NCBI GenBank assembly: GCA_032209605.1
Contig: JASFXZ010000029.1
Coordinates: 1,849,001-1,913,000, forward strand
DNA from: Mactromeris polynyma
Lineage: Eukaryota > Mollusca > Bivalvia > Venerida > Mactridae
Length of the DNA stretch: 64,000 bases
Direction of reading: 5' to 3'
The translations under genes and the position numbers were made by a program. This document shows positions 1 through 11,940 of the stretch, piece after piece (within the stretch, counting starts at the first letter, position 1; every line of letters begins with the position of its first letter). Under the pieces are notes generated by a model. The model did no database searches. It was not told the origin of the DNA and was given only the letters and a program-made list of their open reading frames with translations.

Positions 1-297
1 TAATTACTTAGTATGTTCATAAAGACAAACAAACATATAAGAGCCGAAGGAGGAATAAAGAGTTGATTTATATACATGTGACCTGTGTGACTGGGAATGT
101 GTATGTAAGTTGGTAGTTGGATGACTGTACGCTAGCAATATTAAGTTGAAGTCCATGTAATTGACCTCATAAAAAAATCGAGGAATTCTAAAAGCTTAAG
201 CATTGCACAATAAATGCTTAGCAAAATGTAGTGTAGGGAAAGTATGTATTTTACATCCATCGCCTTCGCTCTCATTACGAGGAACCGAGATTGTAAA

Positions 298-395
298 AGA
301 GAGAATAAGTTGCTACAGGGAACGCCACATACACAAAACAATGCCTCCCCACACATACCTCGTGGAAAACAACAGTCCACAAAAGTAAGTAACAC
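298..395 (+). repeat. Interspersed repeat R1, partial copy
   Basis: Begins AGAGAGAATAAGTTGCTAC and continues with the family text (GGAACGCCACATACA, CAATGCCTCC, GGAAAACAACAGTCCA). At least nine other copies lie in this window on both strands. The short ORFs it creates are not conserved in frame between copies, so it is treated as non-coding. Repeat class unknown. Confidence 0.8.
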
Positions 396-944
396 CGGTG
401 CATGATTGTATCATTAAAATACACAACATATTTCACAACAGGTATGAAATATTACACAAATGTGAAATGTCAGTTTGAAATTACGACATCCGCAGACTCA
501 TGTGTCAGCACTTATTTACATGACAGAATCGTTATTATTTACATAGAATTAAAAATTAAAACTGTCAATACAGTACTATGCGAATACAGGGAATCAACTT
601 TCTGTTCAATTGATAAGAATCAAGCCATATGATCTGTACATTGATTCAATACTTCTAGAAGATTTCGTTTGGTATCAGCAACTTAATGTATACCGAATGG
701 AATAACATCCGTACATAATTCGATAGTTCGTCAAATCTAACGATACCTATTAAATAATTCATTTAGACATTGATATTCAAGTTTTTTTTATCACAGTTGG
801 GGTTATATATCACTTAAATTTCATACTATATTTCTTCGGCAGTTTATCCTAGCATCCTATCATAATTATGGGATGCTACATGCTCTATAGGATACGGTAG
901 TATAAAGCAGTAAAGGGGAAAGCAGGAGAAGCATTGAACTGAAC
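396..944. other. No recognisable feature
   Basis: AT-rich sequence with only short, non-convincing ORFs; no repeat family seen elsewhere in the window was recognised here. Confidence 0.5.
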
Positions 945-1790
945 AAGTATTGAAAAAGACAGACTTCCCCTATGCAGTGCTTTCACTTGATATAATAATC
1001 ATGTCCCCCCTTTCGGCCTATTATTGCTGGCTTTCTTAACTTGTTTCGTGATGTATTCCATCCGTTAAATTCCTCTCTTGTTGGCCCCCTTAATTTTCCG
1101 CATTTTCGGCTTATTATTGCTGACTTTATTAACTTGTTTCGTGATGTATTCCATCAATTAAATCCTACCTTGCACCCACTATTTTCATACATGTTTATCC
1201 TTGCACCTATATACCCATACATGTTTACCCTTGCACCAATATACCAATACATGTTTATCCTTGCACCTATATACCCATACGTGTTTACCCTTGCACCAAT
1301 ATACACATACGTGTTTACCCTTGCACCAATATACCCATACGTGTTTACCCTTGCACCTATATACCCATACGTGTTTACCCTTGCACCAATATACCCATAC
1401 ATGTTTACCCTTGCACCTATATTCCCATACATGTTTACCCTTGCACCTATATTCCCATACATGTTAACCCTTGCACCTATATTCCCATACGTGTTTACCC
1501 TTGCACCTATATTCCCATACATGTTTACCCTTGCACCGCTATTCCCATACAGGTTTACCCTTGCACCTATATACCCATACGTGTTTACCCTTGCACCGCT
1601 ATTCCAATACATGTTTACCCTTGCACCCCTATTCCCATACATGTTTACCCTTGCACCTATATACCCATACGTGTTTACCCTTGCACCTCCTCCACTCCGT
1701 ATCAAATGTTTAAATGTTGTTATCTTGGCGGTCTGTGTGGAGCGGCATCGTCTTGTGCATTTGGCGTTTGGAACAATTTAATCTTTCTTA
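945..1790 (-). repeat. Interspersed repeat R1, reverse copy expanded by a minisatellite
   Basis: Reading along the plus strand, the left flank (TTTCGGCCTATTATTG, GTGATGTATTCCATC) matches the R1 copy near 41.46-41.52 kb. The right flank (GGTCTGTGTGGAGCGGCATCGTCTTGTGCAT) matches the opposite end of other reverse R1 copies. Between them, the R1 segment that normally reads about CGTATATACCCTTGCGCCTCCTC has expanded into a roughly 0.5-kb tandem array. Confidence 0.7.
1195..1690. repeat. 30-bp minisatellite (about 16 copies)
   Basis: Unit approximately TTGCACC-TATA-TACCCATAC-GTGTTTACCC, with variants (TATATTCC, GCTATTCC, ATGTTTACCC). The 30-bp length is a multiple of three, so long ORFs stay open on both strands. 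These encode only decapeptide repeats and are not credible genes. Confidence 0.95.
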
Positions 1791-3339
1791 GCAGCACATT
1801 ATGATGTATAGCTTTGGAAATGTCAAGATGGCATGCCAATGACGCACTTTAACGTCACATTGCCTAAAATATAAACTCGTATATGAAATTAAAACCGTGC
1901 AAACGACTTGAATGTCACAAGGTATGTGCACTTTACATTCTATATGTATTTCATTTAAAATGAAAACGACTTGGATCCAATGGTTTTCTGTGTTACTGTG
2001 CATGTAACCAATTGTATAATTTGAATCTCTCGAAATCACAAAGTGTATCAAGAATGTGATACTCGAATGTTTATTATAATATCACCTCATAACCCTTTTC
2101 CAACTTAAATAATTTTAAATATCGTAGGAAGAAATAGTTTTATTGCCGTCTGACACACGTACATTTGAACTTTGATAAACATGAACGATTATTACAGTGA
2201 AAAACAGGCGTTGCAAATTATCATATTAAGAAAAGGAGATGGGCTACAAATCTTTCTCATTTACTTTTTATTTCAGAATGAGATTAATTATTTTTCCGTA
2301 AATTGGTAATTGTGTATATTCTCCTTACTATCCATAACCACTTTTCAACATTTGTCAAAATATTTTCTAAAACGAACCAAAAAACATTCGTTTGGCGCAT
2401 TTTCATCTTGATTCCCTCCTCAGTATTTTTACAGGGCGATTTCAGATTATTGTATCAGTCAGATTATTGTATCAGGTTAAACAAACTTATTTTCGTCGGA
2501 AGAAAATTACCCATAATAGGACATTAAACAGTAGTCAATGACATACGTTACCTCTCGTGTCTGTTAACATTACGTCAAACATTTGATCCATCACAGAATT
2601 ATAGTACTTTTTTAAGAATTGTATATTTATTGTTACGAGTGGGTGAGTAGCAGTCGTATCGATGTTTGAGTCATTTAATGTAATCTGGCGATATTGCTTT
2701 AAATGACATTTAGACATATTCTCAAGATAGTTAAGTAGTGTAACTATGGTGGGTTGGAAAACATTTATTTTACCTTGGGCACCCTGTAGTCCGTAGAATG
2801 AATTGCGTCTAAAATGGGTGGGTGTTTCTATATAGCTCAGCAAGTCAATTAAGAAAAGATATGATCGGATCCCACCGTATAAAAGATAGTTACTCCGATA
2901 ATGGTTTCTAAGCTTCATATTCTGATTGTTTCGTGAATGATCTTTCTATATTCTGGTCATGAGCAATATTGGTAGGAAGAAATTTGTCTGTGGGAGTGCC
3001 TCCTATGTCGCTATACGTTGGTTAATGTTTAATGGTTGTTCCCTTTACGATTAGCAACCCCGCTTCCCTCTTTGACTGGGCAACAACAGTATTATAGTAA
3101 CATTTATTTCTAGGAATATTTAATCACATCTTGAAGTTAAGGTGCAATATAAATAACTGAACACTAAATAAGCCTGCCATTGAAAGGGTAATGGTTCAAC
3201 TTAATTTGAATTTGTTACAGACAATGAAATATTAACATAACACCTACATACAACTGCCAACGTGTTCGCACTTAATATGTCAAAGTCTATCCTTTACAAT
3301 GCTGAAAACATTCCACTTTCCACAAGGAATAGCAAACGA
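1791..3339. other. No recognisable gene; one unassigned minus-strand ORF
   Basis: Mostly AT-rich non-coding DNA. A 127-codon minus-strand ORF (2535-2918) is the longest in the stretch, but no domain, splice context or repeat partner was recognised and it may be chance or a decayed repeat. Confidence 0.4.
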
Positions 3340-3515
3340 GAGACAATAGATTGCTACATAGAACGCCTAATACATAAGACAGTGCCTCCACACACAGACC
3401 TCCAGAAAAACAACACTCCATTAAAACATAAGGAACTTGAGGTGGCTCAATGGTACATACGTAAGGGAACAGAGGCGCAAGGAATGGCCTAGCCGACCAT
3501 AAGGAATAATTGATG
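3340..3515 (+). repeat. Interspersed repeat R1 copy
   Basis: Carries the long form of R1: CAGTGCCTCCACACACAGACCTCC, AACATAAGG, CTTGAGGTGGCTCAA, GGAACAGAGGCGCAAGGAATGG, ACCATAAGGAATAA. Same orientation as the copies at 5.1, 11.7 and 13.8 kb. Confidence 0.85.
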
Positions 3516-3770
3516 TTTAGTATACTTAACGCCATTAAAAACGCAACCAAAACTTGTGCACATACATGAAGATAAAGTGACATAACGAAGGCAAAACTAT
3601 TCTTTATTTCTCAAATATAATTTAATAAAATTAATCAATAATGAAATAAAAAATAATTGGTGTGGAGTTTAATAAAGTTTTGAACAAAAATGTACACATA
3701 TATAACTATAACACGCTAACAGTTTTGAATGGTGTTAAGTATATATCAAAAATATTTGTGGAATGGTAGT

Positions 3771-4052
3771 TGTTGTTGTATTTGCGTTTATTTATCGTCG
3801 CCACCGGTTTCCCATAAGGGCGACATCTCCGGAAGATTGTTAGTCGTTTTAGATTTTTGGAGGATAGTGCATGATACAGGAGATGCCCCAGTTCCAGAAG
3901 CACCCTTGGTTCTTTTACGTGCTCGATGTAAAGCATCTTACCCTGGACCAGGTTCGAAAGACTGTTATTACTGTAAGTGATGGAGCGGGGAATCGAACCT
4001 GCGATCCCTTGATTACAAGTCTAGCGCGTTACCACTGGACCATGGATCCGCT
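3771..4052 (-). mobile_element. tRNA-Thr-derived SINE (reverse)
   Basis: On the minus strand a tRNA-like head contains an A box (TGGTCCAGTGG) and B box (GGTTCGATTCC) with anticodon-loop text CTTGTAA, which reads as a Thr TGT anticodon. A body of about 210 bp ends in GGTGGCGACGATAAATAAACG. The plus-strand copy at 57.2 kb shares head, body and tail, so this is a mobile SINE and not a tRNA gene. The T-stem pairing is imperfect. Confidence 0.85.
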
Positions 4053-5081
4053 ACGCATGGTACTATTTTATAGTTTATTTTATACTAGAAAAATTTGCAA
4101 ACGTTTACAAGCGAATTCACAAACATCGACGGAAATAAGTACTACGTGATGCGCATTTGGAAACCTCGGCCAACTAAGTCAAATGCCTCGGATGTTCGTT
4201 AGGCACTACTTTCGGAAATACCATTCGAATATCATAAAAACAAGATGGCGGCGTGAACGCTGGAGTGCTGACGAATCTAATTTTGAAGCTATATGAAGAC
4301 TGAAATATGTGAGTTTTAACTAGAAATGACCACGATAATCCATCTCTTACGTGAATTTATCGAAGTTATTGAAATTATAAATCCGTTTTACGAGAACTAT
4401 TTCTTGTAAATGTTGAGTTTTGCCACATAGTAGGTGTTATTAGAATAATGAAGTGGTACGGAAATATCCGAGAGCTGATGAGAATGTGCCCTGATGGTTT
4501 GGCCAGTATTCGCAAATACAGGGAATAGCAGCTGCTGATATCGTAAAGTTCGTGAGGTTTGTCATGTCGTTATCATACATCATATTGCACCTTTGGCGAT
4601 GGTCGCAAATAATGCCAAAATAAATATTTATGCGCAAGACATTCCCTTCTATTTTGATTAGCGCTCCAAGCAGATTTACTGAAATAAAGCATTAAGTCAT
4701 ACCGTAATAAACAGTCAAACCTAATTAAAATGCTCCACTCCTACTAATTGTAACAAAATTGTTTAGTGTACTGTCGGTTAGTGAGATATATTAATGGGGG
4801 CGGGATACATCTTTTGTAGAATGCGTATATATATGTAGTAATAATATATTTTGATTCAAGGTCTATGGCAGAGGAAGGCATCGGGTAACTTGTCTTAAGT
4901 TGGAAGGCATTTACAATGGGGCTTCAATATTGACACATAATCGGTGTCGCAGGATAACATATAGGTATTTAGGAAGTCTACCGAGTTCAACTGATATACT
5001 TTTTCATTTCCATTTGGTCTGCTAAAGGCAGCGACAAACAGGTGCACACGTGCCTATTTGTTCGGATTTCATAGCATATAC
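4053..5081. other. No recognisable gene
   Basis: AT-rich. A short AAGATGGCGGCGTGAACG segment near 4.24 kb resembles sequence seen near start sites of some animal genes or in repeats, but no ORF or splice structure follows it. Confidence 0.4.
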
Positions 5082-5286
5082 TTAAAGAGAGAATAAGTTG
5101 TTACAGGGAACGCTACATACATAAGACAGTGCCTCCTCACACAGACCTCCAGGAACACAACAATCAATAAAACATAAGGCACTTGAGGAGGCTCAAGGGT
5201 TAATACGCAATGGAACAGAGGCGCAAGAAATTGCCTGACCGACCACAATGAATAACTAAGAGAATCAAAGAGAACACACAATGAGG
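5082..5286 (+). repeat. Interspersed repeat R1 copy
   Basis: Starts AAAGAGAGAATAAGTTGTTACAG and runs through CTTGAGGAGGCTCAAGGG to GACCACAATGAATAACTAAGAG, followed by AATCAAAGAGAACACACAATGAGG as in the 13.8-kb copy. Confidence 0.85.
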
Positions 5287-5479
5287 GGACTGTTCTAAGA
5301 TTGTTCTGTGAGGTAGGGACATACCTGGACCCTGGGTTTTATTCTTGTTGATCCACCTCCATCCCCATGATATGTGCTGCAACCTAGTAAGGATGGGAAG
5401 ATTTCACTGGGTAGCATAATGACTTTTGTAAGTTGATGTAGCGAGTTTAGACTACCCCCTCCCCGTTTAAGTAATCCCA

Positions 5480-5935
5480 ACGTTCAGATTAGCGGGAGGT
5501 AGAATGAAATGGAACACAAATTACCCCTAGGCCTCATACTGCGGATGAGTCGCTGAATCCTGTATTGCGGGATGGCACCCCACTCATTTTTCAGTACCTG
5601 CCATGTTGTTTGTGACTAAGGCGTCCGTTGTACACACACCGATCAAGCTGAACCCAGAAATGCTCAATGGGGCTCAGGGTTGCAAACACGCTGGCCAGGA
5701 GAGAACGTTGTTTATATCCAGGTCCTGTTGAAACAACGTGACGTCACGATGATCTCGAAGATAGGACACAACGCACGGTTCAGTATCAGGGGTGTTTTGT
5801 GGTGCCTTGATATACCGACTGACACCAATACACTGCCCCCTCCCAACCGTGCATGTTCTCTGACGCAACAATCTGCGTTACACTCAACTCGGCGACGCCA
5901 CGCCTTACGCCTCCCAACCAGCATATCTATACAAT
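5480..5935 (-). pseudogene. Tc1-like transposase remnant
   Basis: Reverse-strand translation gives pieces in the order expected of the C-terminal half of a Tc1-family DDE transposase: SYLRDHRDVTLFQQD, which resembles the block holding the second catalytic Asp, then WPAC, then LSPIEHFWVQLDR, the conserved SPIEHxWxxLxR block near the third catalytic residue. The blocks lie in different frames. The segment between the FQQD Asp and WPAC is far shorter than in intact elements, indicating frameshifts and a deletion. No terminal repeats were identified. A decayed copy with no expected activity. Confidence 0.65.
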
Positions 5936-6248
5936 ATCTGAACTCGAAAGTGAAAAGAACACATTTCCACTGATCTTGCGTCCATCGTAGATTGTTTTAA
6001 AGCCAAGCAAATAAGGTCTCGAGCCAACGACAACCGGAGCTTGGTTTTCGTCTTACTCAATGTTATCTTGTATTTGAATTTGAAATGTACTTTCAAAATT
6101 TATAATAAAACAAAGTTATGATTTCTATACTGCTGAGAATGATACGAATAAATCATCATCACATTTTCTTCCTGTCTAATAAATGGCCCCTACCTATAAC
6201 TTTCGCTGTTTTGTAAACGCAAATCATAAACATTCAATTACATTACGT

Positions 6249-6525
6249 TGGCTGATTTTTGCCGTCTCGTTCTGTTGTGTTGAAGGAGCGTTTGAAGGGC
6301 GCAAACATGCCAGAACGAAAAATAAGGGCGTCGGTATGAAATAAAAGTTGTGTCGGGAGCGCCAACACGCCAAGTCAATACTTTGTCGTTCTGGCGTGTT
6401 GGCACGTTTGTGCCCTTCAAACACGCCAAAATAAGAGCGCCAAAACGACATTGCGCCCACCGACACCCCAACGACTACGCCAGAACGACACATATCTCAT
6501 TTGTCGTATTGGCATAAATCAGCCA
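6249..6525. mobile_element. Foldback MITE with TGGCTGATTT ends
   Basis: Ends are inverted (TGGCTGATTTTTGCC left; GGCATAAATCAGCCA right). The GC-richer interior repeats CGCCAGAACGAC and CGTTCTGGCG in opposite orientations, so the single strand could fold extensively. ORFs inside are by-products of the palindrome. Confidence 0.7.
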
Positions 6526-7309
6526 CCATATACAATCGTTCAGTTTGACAAGACTGCGTGTTTCGTATGTAAATTGTTCCTACACGCCCTGGAAGTTCAG
6601 TTTTATAGTACATTACTCTCGGCGTTAACTAAATTGTTTTTCTTTTATGTTAAATAACTATAAATACCAGAGTGAAACGTTGAACATTATTCGCTGAGCT
6701 CGGGGAGATGGCTTTGGTGTTTGGTATACAATTACATTGAATTTGTCTTTAATGTCATTAATATAGAGTGAACACAGGAGCGCCATATTGTTCAAACACG
6801 CTGCGATCATTGACATTATTTTGTTGCTATTGTGAAAAGATAAAAGAATGTTTTAAGTGAAACTGAATAGTACAGAAATCTAAATTAAATACCATGCCTT
6901 GTTAGTAATGACCTTTTAGTGTGGGCAAAATTGGGGAAGAGCACTATAATATATAATAGGGAATGTGCGAAATATATATATGTACTTGTATGGAACCATT
7001 TTATAGATACTGTTTCGCAATGTATGTTTACACTTTAGGCGGATGTAATACATAAGTTAGTGTCCAGACTTTATTTCCCTAAAAGATCCACAGGTGGTTT
7101 ATTGCGAATTGGAACTGTGGCAACACTGAGAAGTGTCTTCGTACTTACACTATCCAGTACTTTTAAAAGCACATTCTTGTTTTGTTTTCCTTTTTCTTTC
7201 ACACTTGCGAACGACGTTCTTCCTTAAGAATGAAAACAAACAAGTGCTCGCGGATGTTATTTTAGTATTTTAAGTTTTTTTATAAAAATGTGCGTCTTCA
7301 AGTACGGAG
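6526..7309. other. No recognisable feature
   Basis: AT-rich non-coding sequence; no repeat partner or coding signal recognised. Confidence 0.4.
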
Positions 7310-7568
7310 CCCTTAAAGTGACATTCCATTTCTTTTTTTTAGCGACACTTTCATTTTCATTTCGTTAAAACGTAACATTATTTCGTATAAAAACCTAATA
7401 TTATTTCGTAAATAACAATTCGTTTAAATGAAATACAATTAGGTTTTTACGAAATAATAATTCGTTTAAACGAAAAAATATTACGTTCTTACGTAATAAT
7501 ATTACCTTTATACGAAATAAAAATACTGTGTCGCTCGAAATAAAACGATATAGCATGTCACTTTAGGG
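7310..7568. mobile_element. MITE with CCC(T)TAAAGTGACA ends
   Basis: Left end CCCTTAAAGTGACATTCC and right end, reverse complemented, CCCTAAAGTGACATGC. The match extends about 40 bp inward to GCGACAC. The interior is a dense array of TTTCGT/ACGAAA steps in both orientations, so it is highly self-complementary. No ORF; target duplication not found. Confidence 0.75.
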
Positions 7569-8017
7569 ACGTTATTGTAAAATTTACATTAACTTTCGTG
7601 AGTTTCTCATTTTAATGATAAAAGACTTAGTGCGTAGTATTCTAGAACATTTTAAAAAAGACGTGTCATGCTTAAACCAATGTTTGACACTCCCGATTTC
7701 TGTATTTTGCAAAAATAACAAGTGTTAATGGTGTATTTCCGTTTCGCAGTTAGATCGCATTTTAAAACATACAGAACGAAAGATGCTGCATTCATTGATT
7801 TTATTATGAAACTCTTGAAGAGCAGTTCATAATATTATTAATTAATTGTATTAAGAATTTCTAGAACAAATACAAACTAAGATATACGAGCTGCTAAATA
7901 CGGAATGAGTTACAACAACAACAGCAACCCACTGTTGCATGTTGGAGGTCAGTGCACGATTTTTAATATTTTACCTTCAAATCGTGAACTTTGAATGCAC
8001 GATTTTCATATCCAGCA

Positions 8018-8254
8018 GGGCATGTATTCACAAACGTTTTAAGACTGAATCTCAGGCTTAGACTTTGAAATGGTAAATTTTCATTTTGTTCCTTCTTTAT
8101 TGTTACACAATATATTTTGATAAAACATGGCAAAAGTGTAAAGTGGGTAACAAGAAATATTCAGGCAAAAATGTATCCGTTTAAATATAATGAAAACGAA
8201 ATGCTTGTGATTTAATTTGAGATTCAGTCTTACAACGTTTGTGAATACGGGCCC
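8018..8254. mobile_element. MITE 'GGGC-GTATTCACAAACG' copy 1
   Basis: TIRs of about 37 bp: left GGGCATGTATTCACAAACG then TTTTAAGACTGAATCTCA; right end is its near-exact inverse. A second copy lies at 62.25 kb with the same interior landmarks (TTTTGATAAAAC, GGCAAAAGTGTA, GATGAAAACGAAATGCT in reverse or forward order). Confidence 0.85.
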
Positions 8255-9160
8255 AGATTCCATTTGTTTCATCTGAGCACGTCAATATCGAAGACAATAC
8301 TTCAGTATACCTTTAAATATTACACATGCCCTTTGTTGGTAATTCATTTTTATATATGATACACATATATATAGTGTTGTTTTAGTAATCGCGAACGCAT
8401 GAATGTATTACCTGGTTCAAATTCATTTCAAAATGAGTGTACACAGTTGTTCGTTCTTTTCCGTGCGTTTTACGGAAACAGTCGCAATTGTGTTTTGATA
8501 GAAAAGGAAATCAAACATCTGTTAATATTTTACGCTCGGATGCATTTTCTTACCTAACTGGACATGGATCGATCCTGAAAGTTCATATGCCAGTTCGCGA
8601 TCAATCTAACAGCACTTATATATATATATTATTGTTGTTTCTGTTGTTGTAAACACTTTGTGTGTTCTTGTTGTGTTGTTATAGCAAAGTGATCGTATTG
8701 TCTACATGTTACGCAGCATTGATATTAACGCATGCTCTGTTTTATCATTCGTTTATTAATTAAAAGTAGCAAAAATGCTGACACCCAATCCTTGACCCTT
8801 TGGTTCTTCACAGCGCAAGATCAACATGGAAAGACTAGTGATCGTAAGAAGCAGAAGTTAAGATATAACCAACATATGGATTAATGGATTCAAAATTAGT
8901 TGAGAATAACGTGGATGAAAACGTTGTGTGTATTGGTCAATATTTGTTTTAATGTATTTTCATTGGCTGATCACTTAACAATTTGTTTACAACCGCTCTC
9001 AAAGTTAATAATAACGGACTCTGGTATTAATTCATATCACAATGATATGGCAATGTTTCTTGTGCTCGTGTGGTTATTGGATACATTTTGTTTTGTTTCG
9101 TACCAATTCAAAATGCTGCCGAGGATGCGCGCATTGCGCTCGGTAGAATCATCTTCATAT
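8255..9160. other. No recognisable feature
   Basis: Non-coding in appearance; small ORFs only, none with splice context. Confidence 0.4.
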
Positions 9161-9400
9161 TGAGCGCCGTTGCACGAATTCCAACCTGTTCTTGAAATGA
9201 CGTCATTTCCAGAAAACGTCACATGTGACGTCACCATGTACTAATAGTAAGCAATATTTGCCCCATATGGCAATATGAATACGAAGTAACCATACGGAGT
9301 AAATATTGTTTCCAGCTTGCAAATAGTGACATCACATGTTGCGTTTTTCTTGAAATGAAGTCACTTACAGACGAAGTTGTAAATCCCATAGCAGCTCTCA
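9161..9400 (+). mobile_element. CRE-rich MITE, copy 1 (240 bp)
   Basis: Left TIR TGAGCGCCGTTGCACG, right TIR GGGATTT...GCTCTCA inverse. Interior: GTGACGTCA-type sites, ATTTCCAGAAAACGTCAC, the central GCCCCATATGGCAATATG and TGACATCACATGTTGCG. Three further full copies of 239-240 bp exist at 42.5, 51.4 and 58.8 kb. Confidence 0.9.
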
Positions 9401-9593
9401 TTTAATAAAACGTGGTTATCATTTCATTTAAATACCATGAAATGTGTCTGGTGCACAATTATGCTCTGTTATTACACCGACAAGGAGATGCATTAACTCC
9501 AATGAAATAAGCCGTTACATTTAAGTATGCAATATTGCCTCTTTCAGTTCTTGAAGGTTGTGTTTGTCACGGTTAGGTTAAATTATCGTTCGA

Positions 9594-9665
9594 ATTTTGC
9601 ACTAATGTCATTTCTGGAAATGACGTCACTTAATGAATAGTTTGAAAATCGTACAGCGGTGCTCA
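9594..9665 (-). mobile_element. CRE-rich MITE, solo end fragment
   Basis: Contains only one terminus: GGAAATGACGTCACTT followed by AAATCGTACAGCGGTGCTCA, the reverse complement of the left end of the 240-bp family. Confidence 0.75.
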
Positions 9666-10020
9666 AATGGTAATTAGGAAATATTACTCTATAAGAGACG
9701 ACTTTGGATAAATATACACATGTATATTACATTGTTCCTTCTTGTTGTGTTTTATTAATTTTCTCTATTTCTACATCCATTCTACTTGACTTTCAATAAT
9801 CATATTAATAGTGAAGTTATAACTATATATAATATTGCAAATAAATTGCAAATGCTGATGTTTTAGAAGTTGAGCAAATGGGTACAACTGCGCATGTGTA
9901 CCAACACATTTATTTATGAAGAAACGTCTTCCTGAAGTTGAACTGTTCCTTCATTGATAAGCACACGAAGTATTAAAATAAGGCGAGTCATACGGTTAAC
10001 TTAAGACAATTGAAACAGTA

Positions 10021-10110
10021 CTAAAATAATTCAATTCAAAGTTTATTCAAACTAATATAGGCCACTGGCCCAAAATACACAACAATACATTTATGTACAA
10101 CAAAATACAA
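10021..10110 (-). repeat. Possible retroposon 3' tail (reverse)
   Basis: The minus strand reads GGCCTATATTAGTTTGAATAAACTTTGAATTGAATT. A polyadenylation-like AATAAA plus degenerate TTGAA tail is typical of non-LTR retroposon 3' ends. No coding sequence is attached. Confidence 0.35.
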
Positions 10111-10144
10111 TGTCAAGAGTTGTGCCATCAATAAGATTACAATA

Positions 10145-10337
10145 TACAGTCAAACCTGTGTTAAAGACCACCTGCGAACAAAGACCACTATTGCAAAACC
10201 TGTCTACAAAGACCACTAATTTTGTCTCCCATCAGACCATTTTCAATGATATTTAATCTGTTAATAGAGACCACCTGTAAACAAAGACCACATTTTGCTG
10301 TTCCCATGGGTGGTCTTTACAGACAGGTTTGACTGTA
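10145..10337. mobile_element. MITE with TACAGTCAAACCTGT ends
   Basis: Left end TACAGTCAAACCTGTG and right end ACAGGTTTGACTGTA are inverted copies. Interior repeats AAAGACCAC several times in both orientations. TA at both ends fits a Tc1/mariner-type target, and the ends resemble the TACAGT(T/A)AAACCTCA family at 51.8, 53.4 and 59.05 kb. Confidence 0.8.
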
Positions 10338-10689
10338 GTAAACTCATAAGGACAACTACGATAAGGTTTTTTGTATGTGTAAGGAGACTAATAGTCCATG
10401 AAAAGAGCGTTTGATATGATTGCTATCAGATGATAATTATGATGTTCTAATACTGTAATTCATAATACAAAGCATCTATGTATACATTCAGTTTTGTTCT
10501 AAAGTAAAAGTACTAAAATAAGTTGTTAGAAGACTGTTGTCTTTTTAAATGAATATCGAACAGCGTTGTGTACTAACGCATTATTTTGCAGTTTTTCTCA
10601 AAATGGGGGAGCTCTTCGTGTAATTGTTTGAAATAATGGACGTCGTATGACAACAGGAATAAGCCTTTACAAAAATATAAGTTAAACTT

Positions 10690-11085
10690 ACTCAACAAGA
10701 TATTTATTTACTGCATTAAAGTAATATTATGCTCATTTTTTTGTCATTTGTTTACCTAAATAAAAATGAAAAATATATTTCCTATAGTTAAAACATCAAT
10801 AAACACGCACTAATAAAGAATGAACTCATAATGTATTGATCCGTATTTGTAAAAGAAAGATGATGTACATCATAAAATTATATAAACAACTTCCAGTTTT
10901 TTTAACAATCGGGCTATTTTACAAGTTTTGTCTGTTAGTAATATGGTAAAAAAGATATTTTCAATCGGTTATACATTGCAATGGTTCTTATTAGAGATGT
11001 TTTAGTCAATGTAACAAAAATACTTGATGAAGCCTATTCAAACATTTTATATTCAGTGGAGCCAGATACATCTTTAAAATCTTGA
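10690..11085 (-). repeat. Interspersed repeat B, copy 1
   Basis: About 380 bp matching 44.06-44.42 kb in inverse orientation. Shared landmarks: ATTTGTTTACCTAAA, AAAACATCAATAAACA, AAGAATGAACTCATA, GTATTGATCCGTATTTG, and near the far end AAGCC-ATTCAAACATTTTAT. No ORF; class unknown. Confidence 0.7.
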
Positions 11086-11415
11086 CTGATTTGATATCTC
11101 ATCAAAAAGTAATTATAATGCCAAGATATCGGTTCTGTACCAGAACTTAATTGATTTGCACTGAATATCTTCTGTATATTCAAAACAATCAGCTTTGATC
11201 TTTCTACACAGTGTATGAAAATGTCTGTAATATTTATAATTGATTAATTACAATCGAGATTGATCTCCCATCTGTACACTTCTCGACTAATCATATCTTG
11301 ATGCTTCCTGACTACTGTCTGTTGTTACGTGCAATATTTCCTATTGCCGTCAATAGTTGCGGACATCATTACAATAAATGTGCAAGATAGCCCATTTCAA
11401 TGCGATGCGCATAAG

Positions 11416-11499
11416 AAGATACATCGGGACCTGATGTTTATTGCGGATGATACTGAGTATTCGGATATAAGGTTGTCGAATAAACGAGATCCGACTGTA
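11416..11499. mobile_element. MITE 'TCGGACC' partial copy
   Basis: Right half of the family seen at 18.2, 34.4 and 45.4 kb: ACATCGGGACCTGATGTTTAT, then TATTCGGATATAAGG, ending GATCCGACTGTA. Confidence 0.65.
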
Positions 11500-11725
11500 T
11501 AAAAATAAATGTGCAAATATGAATAATATAGGGGACACCGCATGTTTCGAAAGTTTCTCTTGAAAGCTTCTACTTCGACAGTACGTGTCATGATGGTCAA
11601 TGCAGTCAATACAAACGTACTATGTAGAGAACGGTGCATGGCATGGAATACATTTTAACCAATTTTCACTAACGGGTCGTTTGTGATTGACCAATTTTGC
11701 ATCTGTTTACTATTTTCTCGATGAA

Positions 11726-11940
11726 AGAGAGAGAATAAGTTGCTACATGGTTAACGCCACATACAAAAGACAGTCCCTCCCAACACAGACCTCCGGGAAA
11801 ACAAAAAAACAATCTATAAAACGTAAGGCACTTGAGGAGGACAAAGGGCACACACATCAAGGAGCAAAGGCGCAAGGAATGGCCCGGCAGACCATAAGGA
11901 CAAATCTAGGATAATCTAAGAATACAAACTATGAGCGGAT
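11726..11940 (+). repeat. Interspersed repeat R1 copy
   Basis: AGAGAGAATAAGTTGCTACATG through CACTTGAGGAGGACAAAGGG, GGAATGGCCCGGCAGACCATAAGGA to ACAAACTATGAGCGG. About 210 bp, forward. Confidence 0.85.

Noticed and set aside
1041..1781. 246-codon Tyr/Phe-rich ORF and antisense 183-codon ORF
   Set aside because: Produced by the 30-bp minisatellite; flanks belong to the R1 repeat.
2535..2918. 127-codon minus-strand ORF as a gene
   Set aside because: No motif, no splice boundary and no second copy; length is within chance for AT-rich DNA of this size.
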